DNA from: an uncultured Bacteroidia bacterium
GTDB taxonomy: Bacteria > Bacteroidota > Bacteroidia > Bacteroidales > UBA932
Direction of reading: 5' to 3'
Assembly: GCA_902774155.1 (NCBI GenBank)
Contig: CACYHF010000016.1
Location: 1-64,000 of the forward strand
DNA: 64,000 nucleotides
A program made the translations under genes and the position numbers. The notes beneath the pieces were generated by a model. That model was not told where the DNA came from. It saw only the letters and a program-made list of their open reading frames with translations, and did no database searches. Shown in pieces: positions 26,787-36,140 of this stretch; position 1 is the first letter of the stretch; every line of letters starts with the position of its first letter.

Positions 26787-29700
26787 ATGCACATGAAAAA
26801 AAGCTTAATCAGAGTATCCCTTACCCTGGTGCTGATGCTGGGCAGCCTGGCCGCCTGGGCACAGAACACGGTAAAAGGAACTGTGAAAGACGCAACCGGT
26901 GAGGGAATCATCGGTGCGGCAGTGCAGATTGTGGGAACCCAGAACGGTGCCATCACCGACGTCGACGGTTCCTTCACCCTCCCGGGCGTCAACCAGGGCG
27001 ACCGGTTGGAAATCTCCTGCATCGGCTATGCCAACCAGATCATCACCTGGAACGGCGGCCCCGTGAATGTAATCCTGGAAGAGGATTCCGAAATGCTGGA
27101 AGGCACGGTAGTCACCGCCCTGGGCATTACACGTGAAAAGAAGACGCTGGGTTATGCACTCCAGGACGTGAAGGGCGACGCCCTCCTGGATGCCCGCGAA
27201 AGCAACCTGGCCAACGCCCTCACCGGTAAGGTGGCCGGCGTTTCCATCGTCCGTTCCTCCAACGGTCCCGGCGCTTCCTCCCGTATCGTCCTCCGTGGTA
27301 ACAACTCCCTCACCGGCCTGAACCAGCCCCTCATCGTGATTGACGGTGTTCCCATGGACAACTTCGTGGGGGCCAACAACAACGACTTCTGGAATCCTTC
27401 GGCCGATATGGGTAGCGGCCTGCAGGACATCAACCCCGAGGACGTGGAATCCATGACCGTCCTGAAGGGTGCTTCCGCAGCCGCCCTCTACGGTTCCCGC
27501 GCTGGTAACGGCGTTATCCTCATCACCACCAAGAAGGGTGCACAGAATCCCGGTCTGGGTATCACCATCTCCGGCACCGTTGCCCTCACCGGCGAATTCA
27601 CCCGTCCGGCCATGCAGAACCGCTACGGCCAGGGCTCCCTGGGCGTGTTCGACAACACCGACTCCCAGAGCTGGGGTCCCGAAATCAACGGCCAGACCGT
27701 CACCAAGTGGGACGGCACCAGCGCCCCGCTGCAAGCCTTCGACAATGTGAAGGGCTTCTTCAACCTCGGTGTCACCGACACGGAGAATGCCACCTTCTCC
27801 CAGAAGTATGGCAAAACCGGCGTGTACGCCTCCTGGACCCGTACCAAGGACGTGAGCCAGGTTCCCGGCGCCACCCTGGGCCGTAACAACTTCATGCTCC
27901 GTGGCAACTCCACCTTCGGCAAGGGCGACAAGTGGCACTTCGATGCCAAGATCCAGTACATCCGCACCCAGGCCAACAACCGTCCTATCTCCGGTTCCAA
28001 CGTGAACGCCAACTACATGCTGAAAATGTACACCATGCCCGTTTCCGTGGACATCCGCGACTTCAAGGATGCCGTGGACGCCAACGGCGAGATGTTCTTC
28101 TTCGGCAACAAGGACCGCATGGGTTCCAACCCTTGGTGGTATGCCAAGTACAGCACCAACCAGGACGTCCGTAACCGTTTCCTGATGAACGCCTCCCTGG
28201 GCTACGACTTCACCGACTGGCTGTCCCTGGAGCTCCGTGCCGGTTCCGACCTCTACTTCACCGAGACTGAGAACAAGTTCTACGCCGGTAACAAGATCGC
28301 CGGTAGCGTGACCGGTTCCTACGGCATGGGCGAAAGCCGCTTCTATGAGAACAACTTCTCCTTCCTCCTGAAGGCTCAGAAGGACAACCTCTGGGGCGAC
28401 TTCGGTATCTCCGGCTCCCTGGGCGGTAACCTGATGGACCGCGAAAGCCGCGGTATGAGCGCTAGCCAGAGCCAGCTCCTCATCCCCAACCTGTTCGACC
28501 TGAACAACGCCAAGAGCGACAAGCCCAGCGTGAGTGAGAGCTATTCCCACCGCAAGATGAACTCCCTGTACGGCAGTCTCCAGCTCAATTATGGCGGCTG
28601 GATCTTCCTGGATGCCACCCTGCGTAACGACTGGACCTCCACCCTGTCGGCCAAAAACCGTTCCTACCTCTATCCTTCCGTCTCCCTGTCCTGGGTGATC
28701 ACGGATATGATTAATAAGTATGGCCAGACTCCCGGATGGCTTTCCTTCGCCAAGGTCCGCGCCTCCTACGCTGAAGTAGGTAATGACATGGATCCTTACC
28801 AGCTGTACAACGTGTACACTATGGGCACCGACGCCCGCGCCAACGCCAAGCCGGTGATCAACTCCCAGAGCACCCTGTACAACGACGACGTGAAGAACGA
28901 GCTCATCAAGTCCTGGGAAGCCGGTTTCGACATCCGCTTCTTCGACAGCCGTTTGGGCTTGGATGTGTCCTGGTATAAGACCAATGCTACCAACCAGCTC
29001 ATCAACCTGCCCATCGCCGCTATCGGCTACTCCTCCAAGAAGGTGAACGCCGGTAACATTGAAAACCAGGGTTGGGAAGTGGTGCTGAACGCCGAACCCG
29101 TCCGCAACCGCGACTTCCTCTGGCGTTCCACGGTGAACTTCTCCACCAATAAGAATAAGATTCTGGCTCTGGCCGACGGTGTGGAAGAATACAGCCTGGG
29201 CGGTTATGACAAACTGCGCATCGTGGCCCACGTAGGTGGCGAATACGGTGACATCTATGGTACCAAGTACGCCCGCGTGGAAGATGAGACCAGCCCGTAC
29301 TACGGCAAGCTCATCCTCAACTCCGACGGTCTGCCCACCTCTGACGGTTCCAGCAACTATCTGGGCAACCAGAACCCCATCGCAAACATGGGCTGGATCA
29401 ACAACTTCACTTGGAAAGACCTAACCATCGGCTTCCAGGTAGATGCCCGTATCGGCGGTAAGATGTTCTCCGGTACCCTGGGTACCATGGAATATGCCGG
29501 TACTGCCGCCTGGACGGTAGACGGCCGCGACAAGATGCTGGTTGACGGTGTTCAGAAGGATGGCGACGGTTACAAGGTGAACACCACCGAAACCACCGGT
29601 GAGAAATACTGGAAGCAGGTTTCCGGTGCCGCCGGTTCCAACCTGGGTATCACCGAGGAGAACCTCTACGACGCCACCAACGTCCGTCTGCGTAACGTTT

Positions 29701-29918
29701 CCATCGCCTACAGCATTCCCAAGAAGGTGCTTGGCAACGGATTCTTCCAGTCCATCAAACTGGGCTTCTCCTGCACCAACGTGGTGATGATCTACAGCAA
29801 GATGCGCGGCCTGGATCCGGAATCCATCTTCGCAACTTCCACCAACGCCATCGGCTTTGAGTATGGTGCCGCTCCTACATCGCGCGCCTATGTGTTCAAC
29901 GTATCCTTCGGATTCTAA
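26787..29918 (+). CDS. SusC/RagA-family TonB-dependent transporter (third pair)
   Basis: This 1043-aa protein starts MHMKKSLIRVSL with a signal peptide ending AAWAQ. Regulatory-like domain (VQIVGTQNGAITDVDGSFTLP), signature EGTVVTALGITREKKTLGYAL, plug (VAGVSIVRSSNGPGASSRIVLRG, VIDGVPMDN, TVLKGASAAALYGSRAGNGVI) and a barrel ending in YVFNVSFGF. Its first 110 residues resemble the divergent SusC across the switch, with short identical DNA blocks of up to about 14 bp (for example GACGGTTCCTTCAC). It is followed 14 bp later by its SusD. Transported glycan unknown. Confidence 0.95.
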   Translation: MHMKKSLIRVSLTLVLMLGSLAAWAQNTVKGTVKDATGEGIIGAAVQIVGTQNGAITDVDGSFTLPGVNQGDRLEISCIGYANQIITWNGGPVNVILEEDSEMLEGTVVTALGITREKKTLGYALQDVKGDALLDARESNLANALTGKVAGVSIVRSSNGPGASSRIVLRGNNSLTGLNQPLIVIDGVPMDNFVGANNNDFWNPSADMGSGLQDINPEDVESMTVLKGASAAALYGSRAGNGVILITTKKGAQNPGLGITISGTVALTGEFTRPAMQNRYGQGSLGVFDNTDSQSWGPEINGQTVTKWDGTSAPLQAFDNVKGFFNLGVTDTENATFSQKYGKTGVYASWTRTKDVSQVPGATLGRNNFMLRGNSTFGKGDKWHFDAKIQYIRTQANNRPISGSNVNANYMLKMYTMPVSVDIRDFKDAVDANGEMFFFGNKDRMGSNPWWYAKYSTNQDVRNRFLMNASLGYDFTDWLSLELRAGSDLYFTETENKFYAGNKIAGSVTGSYGMGESRFYENNFSFLLKAQKDNLWGDFGISGSLGGNLMDRESRGMSASQSQLLIPNLFDLNNAKSDKPSVSESYSHRKMNSLYGSLQLNYGGWIFLDATLRNDWTSTLSAKNRSYLYPSVSLSWVITDMINKYGQTPGWLSFAKVRASYAEVGNDMDPYQLYNVYTMGTDARANAKPVINSQSTLYNDDVKNELIKSWEAGFDIRFFDSRLGLDVSWYKTNATNQLINLPIAAIGYSSKKVNAGNIENQGWEVVLNAEPVRNRDFLWRSTVNFSTNKNKILALADGVEEYSLGGYDKLRIVAHVGGEYGDIYGTKYARVEDETSPYYGKLILNSDGLPTSDGSSNYLGNQNPIANMGWINNFTWKDLTIGFQVDARIGGKMFSGTLGTMEYAGTAAWTVDGRDKMLVDGVQKDGDGYKVNTTETTGEKYWKQVSGAAGSNLGITEENLYDATNVRLRNVSIAYSIPKKVLGNGFFQSIKLGFSCTNVVMIYSKMRGLDPESIFATSTNAIGFEYGAAPTSRAYVFNVSFGF

Positions 29919-29932
29919 TCTTTGCAACTACC

Positions 29933-31951
29933 ATGAAAATGAATAAAATACTTGCTTTAGCAGCGGGGTTGGTAACCTTGGTGGCCTGCGCCGATTTCGA
30001 CGAGATCAACAAGAACCCCAAAGCTGCCAATGCGTCCGACCTGATGCCTTACTGGGCACTGAATAAGGCCATCATGTCCGACCAGCAGAACCCGAACGAC
30101 GCAGAGCGTGTGTTCGTCCTCTACTGGGCCGATATCGCCCGTCAGGACGGCGAGAACAGCGGCCGTTCCGTGGGTGCCTCCAACGATGAATGGGCCGGCT
30201 GCCTGTACAATCTTACCCGAAACTGCGTGAACGCCTCCAACCTGGCCATCAAGATTGCGGACGAAGCCATCGCCAGCGGCAACCTGGGGGACCACGAGGC
30301 CGGCCTGTTTGCCAACGTGAAACAGTTCTCCCGCATCTGGAGAGTGTACCTCATGACCGAGTTCGTGGACTCTTTCGGCTCCTTCACCTTTGACTTCGAG
30401 GCCAACACGCCTGAGTACAAGAGCGTGAAAGATTGCTACGACTTCATGCTGACCGAGCTCAGCGAAGCCGTTCCCGCCATCGACCTGAACTACTCCGGCA
30501 CCTCCTCCACCGAGCAGGACGCCGACGCCGCCTACCTGCTGGATGCCGCCAAGTGGAAGAACTTCGGCATTTCCATGTGGATGCGCTGCGCCATGCGTCT
30601 GTCCGAGGTGGACGCCGCAACGGCCAAGGCCAACTTTGAGAGAGCCGTGTCCGCAGGCCCCGGTATCCGCACCATCGACGGTATCTTCCGCATCCAGGAG
30701 CGCAACGCCTGGAACGACCTGGCCGGCGTGATGAGCCGTACCTGGGACTGGCAGGAATCCTCCCACACCTTCGCCAACCTCACCACCAACCTGGGTGGCG
30801 CCAACGTGGCCGATGTCCTGACGGATCCCGGCAAACGTTTCTACAAGAACGCTCCACTTCCCGCCGGTGCAGTGGCCACCACCTATGGCCCCTACATCAA
30901 GGATGCACACGAGTACCTGGGCGTCCACATGGTGAACAAGGACGGCGCAAACCAGTATGAGGTGAACACCGACAGCCCCACCTGGGGTTACTTCTTCGAC
31001 GGCATCCCGTCCAAGCTGGATCCCCGCGCCCTGGTGTACTTCACCCTCCCCTGCGACTACAACAACCGCATTGAAACCGGCTACGCCACCTTCCCGGCTT
31101 CCACCGCCCCGCTGACCACCGTCATCGACGTGGACAACCAGGCCAACACCGTGGATGTGTCCTATGCCTGGAACGGACTTATCGCCGGTTACGGCCGCGA
31201 CGACAAGTTCGCCCGCAACGGTCTGCAGGACAACTCCAGCGCCGGTGGCGTGCACTACGGCAAGACCTACCCGGCCCTGGCCGAACGCTACCGCAACAGC
31301 CAGGAATACCGCGTGTTCTTCGGCCCTTGGGAGACCTACTTCCTCCTGGCCGAAGCCGCCGTGCGTGGCTGGAATGCCGGTATCGGCGCTGAAGAGGCCT
31401 ACAACAACGGTATCAAAGCCAGCTTCGAGTACCTGAACATCGACGCCAACTATTCCGCTTATATCAACTCTGAGGATTACAACCGTGTTGGTACGTCCGT
31501 GAAGTTCACCCACACCGCTGAACCCGCGAACTACACCATCAACTACATGGATCCCGTATCGGGCACCATCAAGACCACGGAGTACAAGTATCCGGATGCC
31601 AACAAGCTCCTGTACAAGGGTAAGAAGCTCAACGACCAGCTCACCAAGATCATCACCCAGAAGTTCATTGCCAACACGCCTTGGCTGCCCCAGGAGAACT
31701 GGTGCGACCACCGTCGTCTGGGCCTGCCGTTCTGGGAGCTGCCTGTGAGCAGCACCGACTTCCCGTACCTGATGGATGGCGCCAAGAACGCCTACCTCAC
31801 CGGCCAGAAGCCCGGCTGCTATGCCCAGCGCATGAACTACCCGAACTCCTTCAAGAATGCCAGCCCCGAGCAGTATCAGAATGCCCTGCAGCTCATGGGT
31901 ATGAGCAACGAAAACACCATTACGCCGCTGTACTGGGCTATCCAGAACTAA
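29933..31951 (+). CDS. SusD/RagB-family lipoprotein (third pair)
   Basis: A 672-aa lipoprotein (MKMNKILALAAGLVTLVAC) with SusD-like_2 features: FDEINKNPKAANASDLMPYWALNKA, FGISMWMRCAMRLSEVD, YFLLAEAAVRGW, ITQKFIANTPWLPQENWCDHRRLGLPFWE. It is longer than most SusD proteins (about 550) because of a central segment around residues 280-420. It forms an operon with the preceding SusC and ends in a terminator. Confidence 0.92.
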   Translation: MKMNKILALAAGLVTLVACADFDEINKNPKAANASDLMPYWALNKAIMSDQQNPNDAERVFVLYWADIARQDGENSGRSVGASNDEWAGCLYNLTRNCVNASNLAIKIADEAIASGNLGDHEAGLFANVKQFSRIWRVYLMTEFVDSFGSFTFDFEANTPEYKSVKDCYDFMLTELSEAVPAIDLNYSGTSSTEQDADAAYLLDAAKWKNFGISMWMRCAMRLSEVDAATAKANFERAVSAGPGIRTIDGIFRIQERNAWNDLAGVMSRTWDWQESSHTFANLTTNLGGANVADVLTDPGKRFYKNAPLPAGAVATTYGPYIKDAHEYLGVHMVNKDGANQYEVNTDSPTWGYFFDGIPSKLDPRALVYFTLPCDYNNRIETGYATFPASTAPLTTVIDVDNQANTVDVSYAWNGLIAGYGRDDKFARNGLQDNSSAGGVHYGKTYPALAERYRNSQEYRVFFGPWETYFLLAEAAVRGWNAGIGAEEAYNNGIKASFEYLNIDANYSAYINSEDYNRVGTSVKFTHTAEPANYTINYMDPVSGTIKTTEYKYPDANKLLYKGKKLNDQLTKIITQKFIANTPWLPQENWCDHRRLGLPFWELPVSSTDFPYLMDGAKNAYLTGQKPGCYAQRMNYPNSFKNASPEQYQNALQLMGMSNENTITPLYWAIQN

Positions 31952-31971
31952 GACGCGATCTTAACATTTTC

Positions 31972-32005
31972 AAGGGCGACCCTTCTCCAAGGGCCGCCCT
32001 TTTTA
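31972..32005 (+). terminator. Terminator after third SusD
   Basis: AAGGGCGACCCTT and AAGGGCCGCCCTT arms pair with one mismatch and run into TTTTT, 20 bp after the SusD stop. Confidence 0.75.
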
Positions 32006-32039
32006 CGCGCCCACGCACGGAAATACCAATTAAAAATGC

Positions 32040-32047
32040 TACATTTG
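32040..32047 (+). promoter_or_regulatory. -7 box before the CBM9-like/GH92 pair
   Basis: TACATTTG matches TAnnTTTG, 23 nt before the ATG at 32071, just after the terminator of the preceding operon. Confidence 0.6.
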
Positions 32048-32070
32048 TAAACTGCATAAAACACTGAACC

Positions 32071-32826
32071 ATGAAACGCATCGTTATCCCCATCCTCCTC
32101 ATCGCGGCTGCCGCCTGCGGGCCCAAGAAGGCCGAAGTCCCGGAAGTGCCCATCCGCACCTACAACGCCCCCAAGGCCACCGGCCCCATCCTCATCGACG
32201 GCATCCTGGATGAATCCGACTGGCAAAACGCCCCGTTAAGCGATTTATTCGCCGATATCCGCGGCGTGGACTTCGAACCCAAGCCCATCAAGCAAACCCG
32301 CATGAAGATGCTCTGGGACAACGAAAACCTATACATCGCCGGTATCCTTGAGGAAGACAACGTGACGGCCAGCCTTACGGAACACGATTCCATCATCTAC
32401 CACGACAACGACTGGGAAGTGTTCATAGATCCGGATCAGGACTGCCGTTTCTACTTTGAGATCGAGCTCAACGCCCTGAATACGGTAATGGACCTCCTGA
32501 TGGACCGTCCGTACCGCGACGGAGGCAAGTTCTACCTGCCCTGGGACCTTCGCGGCCTGAAAACTGCCGTCCATGTGAACGGTACCCTCAACGATCCCTC
32601 TGACAAAGATCAGGGCTGGACGGTGGAGATGGCCATTCCCATCGCCTCCCTGGCCGTAGATTTCCAGAAAGTGGATCAGCTGCTGGATATGGACTGGAAG
32701 ATCGGCTTCTCGCGCGTGGAATGGCTCAAGGCCGGCGGCCCGGAAGAAAACTGGGTCTGGAATCCCACCGGCATGGTTGACATGCACCAGCCCGAACGCT
32801 GGGGCGTCCTTCACTTTGTAAAGTAA
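32071..32826 (+). CDS. CBM9-like carbohydrate-binding lipoprotein
   Basis: This 251-aa protein has a lipoprotein signal (MKRIVIPILLIAAAAC). The mature part matches the CBM9-like family (ILIDGILDESDWQNAP, MKMLWDNENLYIAGILEEDNV, HDNDWEVFIDPDQDCRFYFEIELNALNTV, GWTVEMAIPIASL, WNPTGMVDMHQPERWGVLHF). It would bind sugar at the cell surface rather than cut it; no catalytic residues are known for this family. It precedes a GH92 mannosidase by 10 bp, so both are co-expressed. Confidence 0.88.
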   Translation: MKRIVIPILLIAAAACGPKKAEVPEVPIRTYNAPKATGPILIDGILDESDWQNAPLSDLFADIRGVDFEPKPIKQTRMKMLWDNENLYIAGILEEDNVTASLTEHDSIIYHDNDWEVFIDPDQDCRFYFEIELNALNTVMDLLMDRPYRDGGKFYLPWDLRGLKTAVHVNGTLNDPSDKDQGWTVEMAIPIASLAVDFQKVDQLLDMDWKIGFSRVEWLKAGGPEENWVWNPTGMVDMHQPERWGVLHFVK

Positions 32827-32836
32827 CTATCACAAT

Positions 32837-35035
32837 ATGAAGAAAATTGCATTTGCACTTGCGGCGCTGGTAATGGCAGCGTGCAGCGCTCCCCAGGCCC
32901 AGGACTATGCGGCCTATGTGAACCCGAAGATCGGCACCGGTGGCCACGGCCACGTGTTTGTGGGCGCCAATGTGCCTTTCGGCCTGGTGCAACTGGGTCC
33001 CACCAGCATCCCGCAAACCTGGGACTGGTGCTCCGGCTACCACGACAGCGACAACACGGTGATCGGATTCAGCCACATGCATCTTTCCGGTACCGGTATC
33101 GGTGACCTCTTCGACATTACGGTGATGCCCACCATCGGCCCCACCACGCCGGCCCGCGGCACGGAGAGTGATCCGCAGAGCGGCGCCTGGAGCTACGCCG
33201 ACCGCAGTAAAGAAGTGTGCGAACCCGGCTATTACAGCGTTCCGCTGGAGCGCTACGGCATTGTGGCCGAACTCACCGCCACCTCTCGCGTGGGCTTCCA
33301 CCGTTACACCTTTCCCGCTTCGGACGACGCCAAGCTGCTTTTCGATATGGAGAACGGCGGCTGCTGGGACCATGTGACAGACACCGACTTCGAGGTGGTG
33401 AAAGACGAAAACGGCCAGGTGAAGGCCCTGGGTGGCTACCGCTTCTCCACCGGCTGGGCCAAGAACCAAAAGGTTTTCTTTTGGGCCGAATTCTCCCGTC
33501 CGGCCCAAGATTTCTCCGTGAAAGAGAATGTGGCCAGCGACAGAGAGCAGCGCAATCTCAAACCCATCTACGGATATCTCTCCTTGGGTAACACTACCGA
33601 GGGCGAACAGGTGCTGGTGAAAGTGGCCCTCTCCCCCGTTTCGGTGGAAGGCGCCAAGGCCAACATGGCCGCCGAGCTGCCCGGCTGGGACTTCGAGGCC
33701 ACCAAGGCAAATGCCCGCACCGCCTGGAACAAGGAATTGGGCAAAATCCAGATCAAAACTGAGGACGCCGATAAACGCACGGTCTTCTACACTGCCCTTT
33801 ATCACACCATGATCGCCCCTTCGGCCTTCAACGACGTGGACGGCCAGTACCGCGGCTCCGACGACATCGTGCGCCAAGGTAACTTCCAGAACTACACCAC
33901 TTTCTCCCTGTGGGACACCTACCGTGCCGCCCATCCGCTCATGACCCTGATCCATCCGGAGAAGATGAACGACATGGTGGCCACCCTGTACCATATCTAC
34001 AAGGAGCAGGGCGACCTTCCCGTCTGGCATCTGATGGGCAACGAGACCGACTGCATGGTGGGCAATCCGGGCCTGATTGTGTTTGCCGATGCCGTGGTTA
34101 AAGGCTTCCGCGCCGGCCTCACCGATGAAGAAATCCTGGAGGCTATGACCGTTACGGCCACCACCCCGGACCGCGGTCAGGACCTGCGTATGCAGTACGG
34201 ATACATCCCGGCCGACCTGTACCACGAATCCGTGGCCAACGACATGGAATACGCCATCGCCGACGGCGCTCTGGCCAACTGCGCCGACTTCCTGGGCAAG
34301 GCCGATGTAGCCGCCGAGTACCGTGAGCGCAGCCACTCCTACCGCCATTTCTGGGATCCGGAACTGCAGTTCATGCGCGGACGCAAGGTGGACGGCAAGT
34401 TCACCGAGCCCTTCGACCCTATTTACAGCCGCCACGAGACCTCCGACTACACCGAAGGCACCGGCTGGCAGTACCTGTGGCTGGTTCCGCAGGACGTGGA
34501 CGGACTGGTGAACCTTTTCGGTTCCAAGGAAGCCACCCTGGCCAAGCTGGACGGCCTGTTTGAGGCTCCGGACCACGTGGAAGGTGAAAACGCCAGCCCG
34601 GACATCTCCGGCCTGATCGGCCAGTATGCCCACGGCAACGAACCAAGTCACCACACCATTTACCTGTACAGCATGCTGGGCGCCCCGGAGAAAGCCGCCG
34701 CCCGTCTGCACCAGGTCTATGAGGAAATGTATTTCAACGACGTGGAAGGCCTGGCCGGCAACGAAGATGTGGGCCAGATGAGCGCCTGGTACGTCCTTTC
34801 CGCCATGGGCTTCTACCAGGTGGAACCTGCCTGCCCGCGCTTCTGGTTCGGCCTGCCGCTGTTCCCGGAAATGAGCGTTCAGGTATCCGGCGGCACCTTT
34901 ACCATCAAGGCCGATGGTCCCCTGGACGGCCATATCGCCTCCGTGAAACTGAACGGCAAGCCCTACGACAAGCCCTACATCGAATACGCCGACATCATCG
35001 CCGGCGGCACGCTGGAATACAGCTTGCAGAAATAG
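32837..35035 (+). CDS. GH92 alpha-mannosidase, lipoprotein
   Basis: A 732-aa protein with a lipoprotein signal (MKKIAFALAALVMAAC). GH92 marks: YVNPKIGTGGHGHVFVGA, FSHMHLSGTGIGD, WDTYRAAHPLMTLIHPE, the acid motif YTEGTGWQYLWLVPQ, YAHGNEPSHH, and GNEDVGQMSAWYVLSAMGFYQV with the catalytic Asp region. It is the most canonical of the three GH92 copies in this window. Expected to release mannose from alpha-linked chains outside the cell or in the periplasm. It shares a transcript with the CBM9-like lipoprotein. Confidence 0.96.
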   Translation: MKKIAFALAALVMAACSAPQAQDYAAYVNPKIGTGGHGHVFVGANVPFGLVQLGPTSIPQTWDWCSGYHDSDNTVIGFSHMHLSGTGIGDLFDITVMPTIGPTTPARGTESDPQSGAWSYADRSKEVCEPGYYSVPLERYGIVAELTATSRVGFHRYTFPASDDAKLLFDMENGGCWDHVTDTDFEVVKDENGQVKALGGYRFSTGWAKNQKVFFWAEFSRPAQDFSVKENVASDREQRNLKPIYGYLSLGNTTEGEQVLVKVALSPVSVEGAKANMAAELPGWDFEATKANARTAWNKELGKIQIKTEDADKRTVFYTALYHTMIAPSAFNDVDGQYRGSDDIVRQGNFQNYTTFSLWDTYRAAHPLMTLIHPEKMNDMVATLYHIYKEQGDLPVWHLMGNETDCMVGNPGLIVFADAVVKGFRAGLTDEEILEAMTVTATTPDRGQDLRMQYGYIPADLYHESVANDMEYAIADGALANCADFLGKADVAAEYRERSHSYRHFWDPELQFMRGRKVDGKFTEPFDPIYSRHETSDYTEGTGWQYLWLVPQDVDGLVNLFGSKEATLAKLDGLFEAPDHVEGENASPDISGLIGQYAHGNEPSHHTIYLYSMLGAPEKAAARLHQVYEEMYFNDVEGLAGNEDVGQMSAWYVLSAMGFYQVEPACPRFWFGLPLFPEMSVQVSGGTFTIKADGPLDGHIASVKLNGKPYDKPYIEYADIIAGGTLEYSLQK

Positions 35036-35040
35036 TTTTT

Positions 35041-35150
35041 GGGCCAGGTCTGGTTTTAACCCTTAGACCTAGCCCATCAATAATGCCCTACAGGCCTGTA
35101 AAAGGCCGTTTTAATGGGCCAGGTCCCCACCCTAAAATCGGACCTGGCCC
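35041..35150. terminator. Tandem hairpins between convergent GH92 and manA
   Basis: Hairpin 1 pairs GGGCCAGGTCT (35041-35051) with AGACCTAGCCC (35065-35075). Hairpin 2 pairs GGGCCAGGTCC (35116-35126) perfectly with GGACCTGGCCC (35140-35150). Each is flanked by T or A runs, so together they can terminate both strands. GGGCCAGGTC is a direct repeat, and AGGCC blocks lie between. Confidence 0.75.
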
Positions 35151-35156
35151 AAAATT

Positions 35157-36128
35157 TTAGCGGATATACGAAGTCAATACCTTCATGCTGCCGTCGGGGA
35201 CAAAACAAATGTCGTCGGCGGTAGCGGGTATTAGGACCGTCTCGCCCTGACGGACGGGGACTTCCGCCCCGTCTACCTCAAGGGTACCGGAACCGGAGAG
35301 GCACATAACCACCATAAACGAATCGATGCCGCTCAAATCCTTGGCATACGGCAGTGTGAGGTCATAAATGCTGGTGGTAAAGTACTGGCAACTGACCACT
35401 TCCTGTTCTTCATCCTGTTCCGGACTATAGTGGGTACGGTAGTCCGGATATACGGTGTAGTCAATGGCGTCCTTGGCCAGTTCCGTGTGCACTTCGCGGG
35501 GTTTTCCGTCCAGGCCCAGACGGCCGTAGTCATAGATACGGTAGGTGATATTGGAGGTCTGCTGAATCTCTGCAATAAAGCAGCCGCCGCAGATGGCGTG
35601 GATGCGGCCGGCCGGCAGGAAGAACACATCGCCGGGATGCACGTCGTAACGGGCCAGCACGTCGGTGATGGTGCCGTCGGCCACCTTGGCAGCGTACTGC
35701 TCCGGCGTAATCTTCTCCGTAAGACCCGTAAGCAGATGGGCGCCCGGAGCAGCATCCACCACATACCACATTTCGGTCTTGCCCTTGGAGCCGTTATGGC
35801 GGACAGCCGCCAGCTCATCGTTGGGGTGTACCTGGATGCTCAGGTCCGTGAGGGCGTCGATGAACTTGATCAGCAGCGGAAATTCGTCACCGGTGTTCGC
35901 ATACACGTGCTCCCCCACTAACTCTCCTTTGTATTCTTTCACCAGCTCCGCGATGGTCTTGCCCTTCAGCGGGCCTTCGGCCACCACGCTCTCGTTGCCG
36001 GCCACGCCGGACAGTTCCCAGCTTTCGCCAATGTGTTTCTGCTCGGTTTCAATGCCTTTGTAAGGGGCAATCTTTTCGCCACCCCAGACCAGGGTCTTGA
36101 AAATGGGTTCAAATTTTAACGGACGCAT
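35157..36128 (-). CDS. manA: Mannose-6-phosphate isomerase, class I
   Basis: This 323-aa cupin enzyme interconverts mannose-6-phosphate and fructose-6-phosphate in the cytoplasm. Zinc ligands are visible: Q99 and H101 in IQVHPND, E119 in GKTEMWY, and H177 in PAGRIHAICGG. LVWGGEKI at the N-terminus is typical, and the length fits the short Bacteroidota form. It lies 12 bp after the M3 peptidase and can be read from the same transcript, but its role fits the mannosidases to its other side, feeding released mannose into glycolysis. Confidence 0.95.
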   Translation of the reverse strand: MRPLKFEPIFKTLVWGGEKIAPYKGIETEQKHIGESWELSGVAGNESVVAEGPLKGKTIAELVKEYKGELVGEHVYANTGDEFPLLIKFIDALTDLSIQVHPNDELAAVRHNGSKGKTEMWYVVDAAPGAHLLTGLTEKITPEQYAAKVADGTITDVLARYDVHPGDVFFLPAGRIHAICGGCFIAEIQQTSNITYRIYDYGRLGLDGKPREVHTELAKDAIDYTVYPDYRTHYSPEQDEEQEVVSCQYFTTSIYDLTLPYAKDLSGIDSFMVVMCLSGSGTLEVDGAEVPVRQGETVLIPATADDICFVPDGSMKVLTSYIR

Positions 36129-36140
36129 ATACTGATGATT

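Noticed and set aside
26860-27110. Short identical blocks at the 5' ends of the two divergent susC genes as recombination sites for coding-region exchange
   Set aside because: They are 14 bp or less and fall at conserved protein motifs; the 19-bp repeats around the recombinase explain the locus better.
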